The position numbers and the translations under genes were made by a program. Shown in pieces: positions 47,414 to 60,700 of a stretch of 64,000 nt of DNA (the first letter of the stretch is position 1; each line of letters starts with the position of its first letter). Location: assembly GCA_027605045.1 (NCBI GenBank), contig JAQFWX010000002.1, positions 806,001-870,000 of the forward strand, given 5' to 3'. This DNA is from Phallus indusiatus. Its lineage: Eukaryota > Basidiomycota > Agaricomycetes > Phallales > Phallaceae. A model generated the notes under the pieces. It ran no database searches, had not been told where the DNA came from, and worked only from the letters and a program-made list of their open reading frames with translations.

Positions 47414-48716
47414 TCACGAATATTCTCCGAATTGAACATGACTGGTTGCGCTCGCGTGTTCCCGTGCTTCCTTTTCGCCTTTTAAACCCTTACCGCAAAT
47501 CTGTATGCATGTTAATGCTGTTTGCTATGCAATGAATATTCAATACCCATACCTCACACTTCAACAAAAAGGTTGCAGTATTGGTATACTTCTTCTGCTG
47601 ACGTAAACTCTGAGCCAACTCTTTCGCAGCTTCAAGAACAGTCTGATTATGCACTGGGAACACTGTTTCATGGAAATCCGAGGGTGCTCCTGGTGTCGGC
47701 GCAAAAGATGTTGCATCATAGTGTATACCCGAATATAATAAGATTGCCCGATTCGAATAATTTGAGCCTTCTCCAAAGCGGTCAATCCGACCGGTTTCGA
47801 TGTCAACGGAGGCAATTTCAGCACGATAATGATCAGCAAAGATAGCAAGCTCTAAAATAAGTGAGAACACTGGCTGATATGATAATACGCTAGCTTCACC
47901 TATAGCTCCGCCCCACGAGTTAGGCCGTAGTATCGTTTGGATATATTCCTCACGAGGCCGTCTGAATGAGGTTACCATATGGTAGAAAAGATATAGATGT
48001 TATTCACCCAAGGAGCACGTCAGAGTATACCTCTGGACTATCACGTATACACTGAGCAGCAACTACGAAGAAAGGATTGTCAGATTTGAAAGCTTTACTT
48101 TAAGAGACACACGTACGTTGACGCAAGCGGGGAGCAGCGCTCATATCTTGCTCAAAAACCACGCCTATAGAGGAAAATAGGCATGAATTGTCATCAGGAA
48201 CAACCTGAAGACAGTTTAGAACTCTATACAGCCAATAATTGGGAGGTAAACATACACGATGAACTAGTACACCGCCTTCCATCTGGACATAATCATCCCC
48301 TAAGGCCTGTCGTCCTAGGAGGGAGTCTTCGTTCTGTGATCTAGGGGGATTAACCCCAGTAGCAGAGGCAGGCCCCCCAATGGGACGTGGGGGACTCTGT
48401 GCTATTTCTCGACTGGTACTTTCTCTAACAATGAGCTGATCGCCTTTCTTGATGCCAAGTGAGCTAACGGGTAATGGGGGTATTAAAGTCAGGGAATTCG
48501 GTGGATATCCGGCTCTTACTATTTCAATTGTAAAGCAAGATCAGCAAAAATGTAGCAGAGACAACAAGCAGAATACGCACGATCCTGCAGAGATGGTGGT
48601 ATGCCAGTTGTAGCAAATATGATTTGCTGTAGATCGGATATTTTCACGCTATCGCTATCCAAATCAATCTGGATTGTAGATACGCCTTTCGGATGCCTCA
48701 ATCGTACGGAACTCAT
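47414..48716 (-). CDS. OTU1: OTU1/YOD1-type deubiquitinase
   Basis: Cysteine protease that trims ubiquitin chains from Cdc48/p97 clients. Minus-strand exons 48581-48716, 48256-48518, 48117-48204, 48008-48062, 47553-47961, 47414-47500 give 345 residues. Residues 1-50 form the N-terminal UBX-like domain (VRLRHPKGVSTIQIDLDS, TTGIPPSLQ). The OTU catalytic core has VVPDDNSCLFSSIG, with the active-site Asp and Cys, then EYIQTILRPNSWGGAIGE and SGIHYDATSF with the catalytic His region. The last exon encodes the C2H2 zinc finger (CEICGKGLKGEKEAREHASATSH). Domain order and length match yeast OTU1. The start is 171 bp from the divergent GAA1 start. Confidence 0.93.
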
Positions 48717-48887
48717 GTCGATGGGGTTGAATCTCAGGAAATGTCTCCAGCCTAGAATCCCATCGCGTCATCATGTGGGGATGTCTCACCAGCGCTTAGG
48801 CGGAGCCTGAACACCAATGGATTCGTAAGCCTGGTTACTCCATCTCCTCTCGGAATTTTCCGAGTCGTGTTAGCGCCCAACACACTG

Positions 48888-51295
48888 ATGTTGGCCCGAC
48901 TGCGTGCTCGATTCAGTGGCTCTAATGAAGAAGCTCTAGCCAAAAGATTGCAAAGGAGACAAAAAGTATTCAATAAGATTTATGAATCTGTGCCATACCT
49001 CAGGTAATCTATAGTTTCGTAAACTGGCCTCAGCTTCACTTTGCACCACCCTAGGATCGTACTATACGTGACTGGGTTTGCATGGATATTCCTCTTACCT
49101 CAGACCTTTCTTGGAAGGAATATCTACATCGATGAAAACGCGTTACAGCCTGCTCAAGTGCGTTTTCAATATTCAGTCTTCATTCGTAATCGATTTTTTC
49201 TTCGTTAGGTCAATACATATTGGTCCTGGGACGAGGTTCATATTGCAGATAGGTACTTGGACCAGCTAGAAGATTTATATCGGCGGAATGTATCCCATGC
49301 CGAGTATATCTGTCAATTTTTTGCAAACACTCTTATTCTTATACATGCTTCAAAGGAGGGCTGAGTTCTTACGACGCGAATTCCTCGCTGAAGGGTTACC
49401 ATCCGAAACACAGTCATACACGTTTGAGTCACCACTTGGAGTGAGAAAATCCCGTTGATTTATACTCTTCGAATTTTCCACTCATAGCGTAGTTTTCTAC
49501 TGGTATGAACACGCATGCAGTTTACTCTGCCCCACGTACTGCAGGCACAGAAGCTATGGTAATAGCCGCATCTTGGACAAGTATTAACGGTGATCCTAAT
49601 TTACGTGGTATCGCTACGGTGCTCGCATTGGCTCGATATTTGAAAAGTAAATGATTTGATATGGTTTGTGGTTGTGTCTTGATCATGTGTTTAGGGTACT
49701 CTTTATGGGCCAAGGACCTTGTCTTCGTCATTAGTGATGGCTACCTAGAAGGCATGCAAGCTTGGTTATCAGCCTATCACGGAATTCATCAAAACAGTAA
49801 GGCCATTCAAATTACCTGTACTAGAATATAGCTAACGACTTACATAGATCTCCAAGTCGAACCATTGAAGCTCAGCTCTGGCGTTATTTGGACCGCTCTC
49901 GCGATTGATTACCCCGGACATTCATTCTCTCATTTGGGTATATTTTATGGTAAGTGGTTTTGTTTTGAATTGTAGTGTTAATCAGTTATCGCTGTTTAGA
50001 AGGGTTAAATGGGCGACTTCCGAACCAAGACCTTATGAATAGCGTGAACGTGATCTCTTCGCATACCGGACGCGTACCCATAATTCTATATGATAAACCG
50101 GACGAAGTATTGAGCGATTCAATAAAGGGGACTTTTTCGCTTTTAGACCCTTCACGGGATATTTTGAATTATTTTGTTCGCGCGGACCGTATGCTTCGGC
50201 ATTTTAATTACCAGTATGCCGGAAGACCCAGTGGAGTTCATGGTCTCTTTCATCCGTAAACTTTTTACATAATATCGATTTTTACCGTTGAGTGCTTAAA
50301 GTCATAACCAGATATCGAATTGATGCTATCACATTATTTGCCGTCCCTGCGACGGGCCCTCACGGTTTTCATGCTTTGGGCCGGTGAGTTCGTTCACAAA
50401 GGTAAAATTTTATCTCGACCTTAAAAATTCCATAGCATCGTAGAATCAAGTTTGAGGACGATGAACAACTTATTGGAACGACTGCACGCTTCTTTCTTCT
50501 TTTACTTTATGTCAGGTCCAACTCGTTTCTGAAAATCGGCGAATACTTGCCCAGTGTTATCCTTATTAGTACGGCAATTATGTTTGGGGGTTTAAAGCTT
50601 TGGGTAGATGCAGGATGGGTAGTTAATGAACCATTACCGTCGAGAAAGACATTCCAGTCAATCCCAAGAAAATGAGGACACGCCAAAGAAACGTGTTTCT
50701 ACCTCTTGGGATTGTAATTTCCACACATATAATTGGAGGTTTTATCTTCCTTATAGCATCAAGCTCATGGTTTTCTCGACTTCAATTCGTTCGTTCAATT
50801 CGTTTTTCAATGCCTTTAATGTCTTATGAATATGACAATTTTCAGATTGGAACTTCGTATTTACCCATACTCCCCGTTTCAGTGATCATCTTGAGCTGTT
50901 TATCCGGGTTATTGGCGAACGAAGACTCCCCCATAAACCAATCTCGTATAGCGGCTCCTTTGCACCTCCTTCTCAAATCGTTCAACCTTTGCTTGACATC
51001 GACAGTTATATCTGTCGCATCCGTCCTCAACTTTTCCCTAGCCGCATACCTTGCAATTCTTCTCGGAATTCCTTTATCCCTCTCTTCTCCTACAAAATCC
51101 CTACCAATGAAGGTGATAAAAGCTCTTGTTTATTATACCCTGTTGTTTCCTGTCTGGCGAATATTGTCTGAGAAGCCACTTTCGCCTGTACTTCTCGAGT
51201 GGCACTTATTAGGTGTTTGGTTTGCTCCGTTCATGTGTATTGTATACCTTCCGTTAGTTTTTCAGGCAATGTTGGTTTGCATGCTAGACATCTAA
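48888..51295 (+). CDS. GAA1: GPI transamidase component GAA1, with an apparent one-base frame break
   Basis: ER membrane subunit of the GPI transamidase that attaches GPI anchors to proteins. Exons 48888-49003, 49055-49157, 49209-49303, 49356-49440, 49493-49646, 49695-49796, 49848-49949, 50000-50255, 50312-50383, then an exon from about 50434. Family blocks: FAWIFLLPQTFLGRN for the first membrane helix, YIDENALQPAQV, APRTAGTEAMVIAASW, YEGLNGRLPNQDLMN and LLERLHASFFFYFM. After TRF (about 50530) the frame hits TGA, while LKIGEYLPSVILIS continues in the next frame, as if one T were missing from a T run. The C-terminal multi-helix part continues from about 50665 to 51295, possibly after a 50-nt intron. 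Confidence 0.85.
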
Positions 51296-51505
51296 ATGTA
51301 TATTCTGATTCAAAACGCCTGTGTCCATACGAGTTGAAATAACATCCATCGTAATTAACATCGTAGGCGGAGCTGACGCAGACAGCATGCCAAATCTTGC
51401 CATCATCATTCAAATATTCAAGCTAATATTCAAGCCTCAAAGCTTCAAGTTTGGGAGGTCATTTCCGTAAGCGCCCGTACAGTGTCAGCCACTTCTCCTC
51501 GTACA

Positions 51506-52483
51506 ATGGCTGACGATCGTGTCCGTAGCACAAAACTCGTCTTCAAAGGAGACAAAACCAAGAAAAAGAAGCGAAAGCACAGGGAAGAAGCCGCAAGCAA
51601 GGACGACGAAGGCATTGATCCACAGTCCTGGGTGCAGCCTGACACCGCTAACCAAGTTTACGGCCCAACTTTTATCGTGCACCCGTCATCGCCACCAGTA
51701 TGTATAACATATGACGCTACACGTTCTCGGATAATGTTGCACGCCCTTCACCTTGAACCCGAAAAACCGCTGTTGTCTGCGGAACCCACAGAAGTCCCGC
51801 AAGTTTGGGTTGTAACTCGGGTTGCAGGTGCAACGACTATCAACTTACGAACTCCAGAAGGCAAATTTTTATCGTGCGATGCGCATGGGATCGTTAGTTC
51901 TGATCGTGAAGCGAGAGGTCCTCAAGAGGAGTGGACACCGGTTATTCTTGACGACGGGATGGTTGCCTTTCAGAATGTGTATGAGAAGTATTTGTCCGTA
52001 GACGAAGTGGCTGGTGGATCACTTGCTCTAAGAGGAGATAGCGATACCGTTGGGTTTGGAGAACGATTTTGGGTCAAGGTTCAGCATGAATATAAACAGA
52101 AGGCTGGAGAGGAAGAGCGGAAAAAGGTTGAGGGTGAGACTAAGAAAAGGAAAATTGATGAGGAAGGAACAAAGTAAGCTAATGATATTCATATGATTTA
52201 TCAATCAACTGTTCTTATTTGAATTCCTAGTCGAATCTATCAAACATGGGGAGCTGGTCGTAGTGTCGTTTCTTCGGGGGATAAAGTCGATGTAAGTTAC
52301 TGCTCTCCATTCCACATGCATAGTTCTCGTTTTTGATAATCGGATCCAGCTCAAAAAAGCAAGAAAAGAAGGACGGCTTTCTGAAGCATTACTCGATCGA
52401 AGGTCAAAGTTAAAAAGGTTAGTCAATTATTGTACGCTGAAGGACTTTATCCCTCATAGTGTTATAGTGACCGTTTCTGCTGA
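51506..52483 (+). CDS. FRG1: FRG1-like protein (fascin-fold, RNA-biogenesis associated)
   Basis: Nuclear/nucleolar protein with a beta-trefoil (fascin-like) domain, linked in animals to actin bundling and splicing. Exons 51506-52173, 52231-52291, 52350-52417 and 52468-52483 give 270 residues, close to human FRG1 (258). The N-terminus is basic (STKLVFKGDKTKKKKRKHRE). The trefoil has INLRTPEGKFLSCDAHGIV and MVAFQNVYEKYLSVDE. The end is typical: TWGAGRSVVSSGDKVDLKKA, then LDRRSKLKSDRFC-stop, with the final exon of 16 nt. I chose the ATG at 51506 because it opens MADDRVRSTKLVF. Its stop is 93 bp from the convergent SAM37-like gene. Confidence 0.9.
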
Positions 52484-52575
52484 AATACTGTATTGCATCC
52501 AACTCACTGTATTCTTGAATAACGTCTGTTATAATGCTATGATAACTTATGATACAAGCCTTTGGGTCTAACATT

Positions 52576-54013
52576 TCAGGCTGCTGCTGCCTCCGCCTCC
52601 ATTTCGGTTTCGATTATAACTTCATCTTCTTCGTCTTCCTCCGCCGGTTCTTGTTCTTCCGCTTCCTCCAATTTCTCTTGTTCCTCTTCAGGATCTGAAA
52701 GGTTCGCTTTGGATGTTTCAGGAGCGTCTGGAGCTTGAGCTTGATCATTCGCCACGACAATCACGACGATTCTTTGCAGTCTTAAGATCGCAAAATAACC
52801 AACAGCCGTTAAGGCTGTCAAAGCATACCAACCATATCGGTATCTTCTGAATTTCCTATCCTCTTCAGTTTCAAGATGGTCGGTCAAAAGGTACCTTTCC
52901 AAACTCTTGATTGAGTTTCCCATCACCTGGAAGAAGTTGGGGCTACGGGGTTCTAATACGCCTGGTGGCGGGTTAGATTTTGAGAAGGCTAGTGCGTGCA
53001 CCCGGGTGGCGTGAACGAGTAGAGAAGGATACGAGGCTGTTAATAGATCTTTCAAGACTGGTTCTGGCAACGGTGCAGCGCCTAACAGGAGTACACGAGA
53101 GGCTAAGACAAGATCCACAGTTGAAGGTCTATGTCATGAATCAGGTTACGAACATGAGCTCAGCCTGAAAATTACCATACCGATCCCCAAATATAAAATC
53201 TTTGTCTCCCAATAAGTTGACCAGGATATCTAGAACGCGTTTTGCTTTTTCATGTAACTTTGGAAGGACAACGCTCGATGAGCTAGGTTGTGGGTATCAG
53301 GAAACTAGTGAAACATGATACCTGTGCTTTGTCAAATGTTTTTTTGACTGTCCGTTTATATTCCCTGGTCATTCGAGTGTGATCGAATGTTTTCTCAATT
53401 TTTTCTTCTTCTTTGACATTAACATGCCAAAGACCGGCGGCTTCTAATCGTGGTTTGTAAGAGTCTCGAATCCGTGTCGGGGCATAAAACCTCTGTGGAA
53501 AGGGTATCATTGAAGCCAAGGTTTTGTGCATGAGTACATAATTCGGTTCGAGGACATACAGCGAGTGAGCCTATATAGAATGGGTGTTAAATTAATTCAG
53601 AGTCAGATGCAGCGTACCACAAGATTGCCAATTTGCCCTTCAATATAAGCTCTCCATGCGGATATTTGTGAGCGATCCCGGCTTGAAAATTTGTCGTCAA
53701 TAGCTGGATTTATGGGAGGTAAAGATTCGTCTTCTTCTCCGGCGTCTTCGTTGGATAATGTTAAAAGTTCAACGCTGAGCGTTTTTAGGTAGGAAATAAT
53801 GGAAGGAACAGAAGCGACGACGACTTGACTGTGTACAAGATATGGTAAATGCCCGTTTGGTGAAGCGTCCAGATCTGTGGTTTCAACGACGGAATACCTT
53901 CCCGGACAAGCTAGTTGTAGGAATAGGATTGCTTCAATGCAACCTACATCTATTGAGGGTAGATTCCAACGACTTGGCCAGACATATAGTGTCAAAGGCG
54001 TCGTCGATGTCAT
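52576..54013 (-). CDS. Metaxin / SAM37-like mitochondrial outer-membrane import protein
   Basis: Probable subunit of the mitochondrial sorting and assembly machinery that inserts beta-barrel proteins. Minus-strand exons 53618-54013, 53322-53570, 53181-53257 and 52576-53128 give 424 residues. The N-terminal Tom37/GST-like part has LTLYVWPSRWNLPSIDVGCI and PYLVHSQVVVASVPSIISYL; later come IEGQIGNLVAHSLYVLEPNY, ILVNLLGDKDFIFGDRPSTV and DLVLASRVLLL, which is the GST C-terminal helix pattern. A membrane segment near the end (GWYALTALTAVGYFAI) is followed by a long acidic Glu-rich tail. Exon 3 uses the acceptor CCAAAG, selected because it keeps phase. The start diverges from the AP endonuclease gene 280 bp away. 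Confidence 0.78.
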
Positions 54014-54293
54014 TAGAGCAAAGTTTTGGGCCGCTCTTCCGCTGCAGTTGCGTGACTTTGGAACTGTCACACGCAGAGGATGACTCCAAGGATGATTATG
54101 CAGTAAAGTTTTATTTGCAATTTGTTTCTGTGGAATTAAATCTATTATCTGAATGATTTCTCGAATCATCTTTACTTCTCCAAAAATTTCGAAAATTTTA
54201 ACCACTTGGACCCCGCTGAACGCGTCCAGAAACGTCCATAGACACTCACAACAGACAACACTCTACCAACGACTCGGCGCACACTTCCGCTCA

Positions 54294-55687
54294 ATGCCTC
54301 CCAAACGTGCATCATCCAGCTCAAAACGCAAGGCCGAATCACCAGAGAATGAGAAATCAGACTCGGACACTCCAAAACCCTCTACGAAAAAGGCGAAAAA
54401 GTCCACCAAAGAACCGGTGTCGAATGGACAGCCTAACAATACAGTGCTTCCTGTAAATTATTCGCTCAACGGAGTTTTGGATGTAATAACCATATTTGAA
54501 TTAGGTCACAATATCGTTTCCCAACAAGATAGAAGGAACGACACGGATTTCTTCGTGGAATGTTTCGGGGTTACAGGCAGCCATGAAAAAGGTTAACCTG
54601 TCCCCAAGTCTAAGCCCTTGAATATTTCTCAAGTTTAAGCAGGGATTTGACTCTTATGCCAAAGCTGAAGATGCTGACATCCTGCTTCTAACCGAAACAA
54701 AGGTATGTTAGCGTGTTTAAAACTTTATGTAACAGTGACGTACATAAATTGGTCGAACAGGTAAACGAAAATCCTTCCAAGTTTTTGACAACGTTGTACC
54801 CTTATCAGTATTGGTCGACGTGTCCTACAAAAGGATACGGTATGTCCTGGAATAACCTCTCGTTTCAAGCTAATAGTTCTCTTCTTGCAGCGGGAACCGC
54901 GATTCTTTGTAAACATAAACCCCTCAGCGTAAAACATGATTTTCCCACACATCCGGAGGGTGAAGCAGCTGCCAAAGGACGATTGATTGCGCTTGAATAC
55001 TCAACTGTTTGGATAGTTGGAACTTATGTACCTAATGCTGGTCAGAATCTAAAGGTAATATTGGCACCTTGTTCTCTACTGATGGGTCCTGATGGCGAGT
55101 TTTCAGAATATGCACTACAAGGTTGCCTGGAATGATGCTTTTGCCAGCTATCTGTATACACTGAACAGCCAAAAACCAGTGATTTGGATGGGTGATATAA
55201 ATTGTGCTCCCACTTCACAAGGTCTTGCTACAAAATGTAGAGGTGTATTGGTTTCAGTCTGCTAATATCTCTATTTAGACTTGTCCAACTCCAAATCAAA
55301 TTGGAATAAAACGCCTGGTCATACACAAAAAGAAGTCGATGGTTTCAACAAAATTTTAGAATTATCTTCCTCGGCGCCGGACAGCGCAAAGACTGAGGGG
55401 AACGGCAAACTTGTCGACGTGTGGAGACAAACACACCCCGATTTGAATCATTATACCTATTTTTCCTATAGGTTCCGGTGCAGAGAGAAGCGGATCGGAT
55501 GGAGGCTCGATATGTGTGAGTCATAATCCACTATTCAATACATAGATTTGCTTTGCCAATCAATTCTCCTTTAGTCCTTGTAAATGAAAAACTCTTGTCT
55601 CGTGTCAAGCTGTGCGAAATTCGAAGCGAGATTTACGGCGCTTCAGATCATTGCCCTATAGTCCTAGAAATAGAAGGAGAATTATGA
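54294..55687 (+). CDS. AP endonuclease, exonuclease III / APE1 family
   Basis: Base-excision repair nuclease that cuts 5' of abasic sites in DNA. Exons 54294-54452, 54505-54591, 54643-54702, 54761-54839, 54891-55054, 55107-55221, 55279-55515 and 55575-55687 give 337 residues. A Lys/Ser-rich nuclear-type N-terminus (PKRASSSSKRKAE) precedes the catalytic fold: SSWNVSGLQAAMKK, ADILLLTETK with the metal-binding Glu, YWSTCPTKGYAGTAILCK, VGTYVPNAGQNL, VIWMGDINCAP with the Asp-x-Asn pair, RIGWRLDM and ASDHCPIVLEI with the terminal Asp-His. All key residues are present and the length fits APE1-type enzymes. Cytosine-rich UTR features are not evident. Confidence 0.93.
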
Positions 55688-56176
55688 ATCCGTGGCGGTA
55701 TACTCCTATTTCTGTATTTTACACGGACATGTCTCCGATAGTATCACAATTACAAGAGTGGTGTCTGATTCACCTTTTATTACTTGACTCACCAGTTTCT
55801 AGTCAGCGAAGGCTTTGATCGTCTGACATGGCGACTACAACTACTCCTTTTTTCTTATCATCATGACGTCTTCTCGTCCATACCACGTGGACCACCTATT
55901 GGGTTAGTCGGGCCTTTACTTCTCCTAACATATCATCCAGAATTCAATGCGCTCCTCTTTGTAGAAACTAAAGGATAAGATTTGAAAAATGTGACCCCAT
56001 TTAACTTAAACATACAGGAAGTCTCCTTCTCGATCGGTTAGTTTAGTATTAGCATGCAAATTTATGCTTCCTCTATCCTGGGTTTATGCACTAGTCATTA
56101 CCCCATACGCCTGTGTCGAATGAGCTTATATACAGAATAATGCATAGAGAGCGGTGAACGAGAAAACCTTACTCTA
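55688..56176. other. Intergenic region, no gene supported
   Basis: The plus frame at 55784-55978 contains hydrophobic residues but lacks a start context or partner exons. Confidence 0.45.
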
Positions 56177-57547
56177 ATGGCCCCCTTAACCGACCCTTCC
56201 GCCTCATCTCCAGATGATGAACTAGAGTCATTCCCTCAGCGTACAATTACATCCAGACGGTCTCAGCAGAACCAACGTGTTCGGAGAATTATGGCTGCGA
56301 AAGACAACACTTTGAATCCAATTCTTACTCCTAGTGCCTTGGATAAATTGAAAAAGTTCCATACAGCTGTTACTCTATTATTTAATGCGCTGACGTCTTT
56401 CTGAGATAGATATTTACCAGTGGGAACGTGGGCGGTATGTTCAGATTCTGTTCGATTAGCGTAGTGCAATAATACGTTTCAACCAGACCTTTACTGCCCT
56501 CGAATCATGGGCATTTAGTATCAGGCATGTCCCGGTAGTCAGTTGGTTCACGGATTGACCATGATCATATCTTTTAAGTCCGGACTCGCCTCCCATTCCA
56601 GGGAGTAATTGCAACGCAGACCAACATGATGTTCTTCTAGCGGTCTTGATCTTCTCATTTGTTTCGGCATTTTCTTCCGTTTTCGTACAATCAATTAGGT
56701 ACGATCCTTCTGGAGAATACATTTTATACCCACCACCCAAAGGATTCACCGTACCGGCTTTAATTGCTGATCCGCATACGGACGTCAAATTCCCTAGTAA
56801 GACAAAAGACGGACAATATTTTTGGCCACTTTTCGACGATTCTGGAAATTTTGTTTATGACCAAGCGCGAGGTCTAAAGGTATTAGTTCTAAAGAATGGA
56901 GTTACAATCGAAGTTGGGGGTCATACTCCATGGTATGTGTTGAGCTTCCTTGCTCAGGTGCGTCCCCAGCTTTCCCCGAAAATTGTCATTAAGAATAATC
57001 TGCTGTGTCTTTCTTAGAAAAATACCAAGTTCAAAATCCCAAACGAAGAAACACCTAGTACTATTGACGTCACTGAAGGAGATATTGCCATGCCCCACTT
57101 GAAGCCATATTGGAGGGAATCATTAATTGGAGTTAAAGGAGCGAAATACTGCCTTGATTTTCACGCCAGTTCGTGGGGCCATGCTTTTCTTAGCATCTTG
57201 GCATTCGGAGCTCTTTCATTGTTTTCTCCCGAAGCGAGTATCATTTTCGAAGTTAACATGCTCTGCAAATCTAAAGTATTGGCTTCTTTCAGGTCAGTAA
57301 ATGCTTGTATCCACAGGTCTCCGATTATGTTCTTTCGGCTATTCAAACTGGCCTTCTGATTATTATTGGGGGGATCACGACTATGGTGATGAAAGACGAT
57401 ACCGTGGCAGTATCAGAGTTTGTTGCGCAGCATTTTGCTGCGATGACGGAAGATGAATGCGAGAACATTCCGTTGGATCTTCAGGCTGTGGTCGAACGGG
57501 TTGCTTGGATAAAACGGATGCCTGAGTATAGCTTAGCAGCCAATTAA
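56177..57547 (+). CDS. Putative membrane protein, unknown family
   Basis: Several plus-strand coding blocks fall in one order. 56177-56402 starts MAPLTDPSASSPDDELESFP with a basic stretch (RSQQNQRVRRIMAAK). 56699-56935 has YDPSGEYILYPPPKG and DGQYFWPLFDDSGNFVYD. 57018-57240 has KFKIPNEETPSTIDV and KPYWRESLIGVKG, then a hydrophobic segment (AFLSILAFGALSLF). 57317-57547 opens VSDYVLSAIQTGLLIIIGGI and ends MPEYSLAAN-stop. Two or more membrane helices are likely. The last two junctions have plausible GT-AG sites (GTGCGT...TTAG; CACAG before VSDY), but the join of the first block is unclear. No family is recognised. Confidence 0.45.
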
Positions 57548-57763
57548 CAATTTTGATGACTAGATGACGTTTAATGACCAGTATTTGATACTTTGATGCG
57601 TTGTTAGTTCTATAAACAGAATGTAAACTTTTGGTCAATGGAAGCTGATTTCAACAAGAAACCGCCGCTGGCCGCCACGTTACGGCGCGTGACTACGCGA
57701 AAGGGACGCCACCGAACACTTGTGATTTTGTTTGACAAACCTCTCATTCCGCATTTTTTCTCG

Positions 57764-60700
57764 ATGGTGGCGGGTTCAAAGCGTCGCAAACCCATTGCCA
57801 AGGGCCTTGCGCCTGGGGAGCGCCTCAAGCGCGATAAGCTCAATGGACAGGAAGGGGAATACTCTCAATGGGGCTGGATCAACCACATAAAGGATCCATC
57901 TTCGATTACCACGGAACATATATTGACATCATATGGTTTCCTTGATAAATTACGAAAACCTATATGCAAGAACAAGTGGGCAAAGTCGAAAGATGCTAGC
58001 AAGTCTGTTGACAAACCGACTACTGAAGGATCAGCAAAAGACTTGCTTGCTGCGGACAAACCCAGGAACGAAGAGGACATCATTATTATTGCTAGTGATG
58101 ATGAAGACCTAGCGACCTGTGATAAGAAAAAGTGCAAAGACAATACTCACTGCCTTAACTATCTAGGACAGGCCAACCTCGAGAATGAACGTCCGTCTTC
58201 CCCTTTCTCAGTTTTTATCGTCCTTGAATGAAGCTTTTAACAGAGGCATCTCTGAAACTATACTTAGAGGCTTCTAATTTGGAAGACAATCCTTTGGAAG
58301 AAATTAGGGATCCTGATCTGCCAGTTGGTTTGAAGGTAAACGTGCTTGTCGTTCTCTTATCATCCCTTATCGTTCAACTACAAGCCTAGAACCTGGGGGC
58401 TACATGTTACGCAAATGCTTTCATTCAGGTCGGAGTTTTGATGCAGCTCACTATGTACCTGCCTCTGAGACTTCAATTTCCACAGGTTTGGTTTCAAGAT
58501 CTCGCCTTTCGCAACGGTGTCTATCGGTGTATACCCAACCAAGAACAGGGGGACCTTGAGGTTGGTTCGCGAGACTATACCTATATCTTTACTAATGATG
58601 ATCAAAGAACTCGCCTATTTTTCAACTACAAGTGACATTTGCAGCTTTACAAGAGGGGGCTCAAAACGTCTTCAATCCAATCAAACTGGTAGAGAGCTTG
58701 AAGTTGAGAACGTTCGAACAGCAGGATGCGCAAGAGTAGTTTGATCAGCATATTTGTATGGGGCTATTTCACTCATCGATTTTCTAGATTTTCCAAGCTT
58801 TTTATGAATCATCTGGCTACAGAGTTCGAGAAACAGGCTGTGGCGTCCTTGAAAACACTCATATCGGATCAAGTTCGTTTTGTATCACGTACAAATGTTT
58901 TTTGGCTTATTTTCAATAGTTCGAAGGACAACAGTCCTATGGCACAATGTGCAAGAGATGCAAACAAAAATCGGAGCGTGACTCGAATTTCCTCGAGCTC
59001 GAAGTCAGCTTGGAGGTAACTGGCTTTCTCTCGTCCAGTTTCCTCTCTTACCAATTACTTCACAAGTCCAATGGAAACAAGCTGGAAGACCGCATTGAAG
59101 CGCTATTGCAATCGGAAGAATTGACTGGTGACAACAAGTTGGTGAAAATTATGCAACTGAACCCCAACTGAATATGTATGTTTGTTTGTAGGTATTATTG
59201 TACAAAGTGTGATGGTTTACAAGATGCTGTTCGTTATACAAAGCTGCGTCGATTGCCACCCGTAGGCTTCTACCTTTTTCTCCGTCCATTGGTTGTTTCC
59301 GATGTGTTAACTAGGTGCTCCATTTCTCCGTCCTACGCTTCGTCTTCGATGTCTCGACTTTAGAACGCAAGAAGTCTAAATATGCCATTGTTTTCCCTCG
59401 ATTACTGAGCATGTCACCCTTTCTGGATGCTCAGAGATCAGAGCCAGCCCTAGTTCCTTCTAAACGAGAAGCTCCTGATACGTTGTCAAAAGATGTCGCT
59501 TTATATGAATTACGTGGGGTTTTGCTTCATAAGGGAGCATCAGCCTATCATGGTCATTACGAAGCACAGGTTTATGACGGAGAGTAAGCATGCGAATTTA
59601 ACGTCTTGGATTGCTACCAACCGTGGGATTACAGGAAGAAGCAATTTTACCAGTTTAACGACGAAGTAGTGACGGCAATATCGTCCTTACAAATTCATAA
59701 GCCTACAGCCGATGAAAAACTACCAAAGTAGGCATGTCAGCATGAGACTCTTGAATATTTTTGATCACCAGTGTTCAGTGCTCGCCGAACATATTCACGG
59801 AAGAAACGACGCATAGACGACAGTGACGTCGAAGTAGAAAGGTAGACATACATATCTATCATTTCTATATTACTTATAGGCTATACAGTTCTTCCGTCAA
59901 TGGTCCAACTGACTACACATCTTCGAAGGACGCCTACATGCTCATTTATGCCCGCCGCGATAAGGGACCAGCCTCTACCGAGCCCGATCCTAAACCACAG
60001 GCACCGGCTCTTGATAAAGTGGCGGAGCTGAATCGCAAGTATGAAGAAGCATGTAATACATACCTAAAGAAGTGAGTTTGATTCTGGTGACGTGTGCGGG
60101 AGAGGTGTTAACGGCGTTTCGTTTTAGGAAAAAAGAGCTTGTCAGTAAATTCAACTTGATGAGAATGCAGAAGCAGGAAATATATTGTAAATGGAACATT
60201 GAGGATTTGAAAGAGGTATTAACGGTGATTGTCATTGGTTGTATCGCTGAGTTAAGGTTTCAGGACTCGGCGGTTGTCAGTCGGAAGGCGCTTGAAGCTT
60301 GGCTTTCTCATGGTCTTAAAAAGGCTGAGACAAAGGAAGATTCAGAAAGGGAGTCATCACAAAATCAAGCGGTAAAAGGCCAAGATGAAGAGACGAAGAC
60401 TACTACAAATGAAGACGAAAATAGCTCGGTGTCTTCCATTGACGATTTGGATCTTCTTAGTGAAAGACCAGCTAAACCTTCCAACATTAATGCCACCGCC
60501 CAAGCTACCAGAGATTCCGTTTTAGACAACATTTCTATTCAGTGTCCACATGGAGCTCTGGATCCCTCGAAGGCGCACGAAATGAAGCGGATTCGACTGG
60601 TAGATTTTTTGTTCGTGCATATCGATCAGGTCTGATTCTTGATGCAGTGCGCCTTCCAAGATATCACAAAGCTGGGCTTTACGTTTCAACCTCAGTTCAC

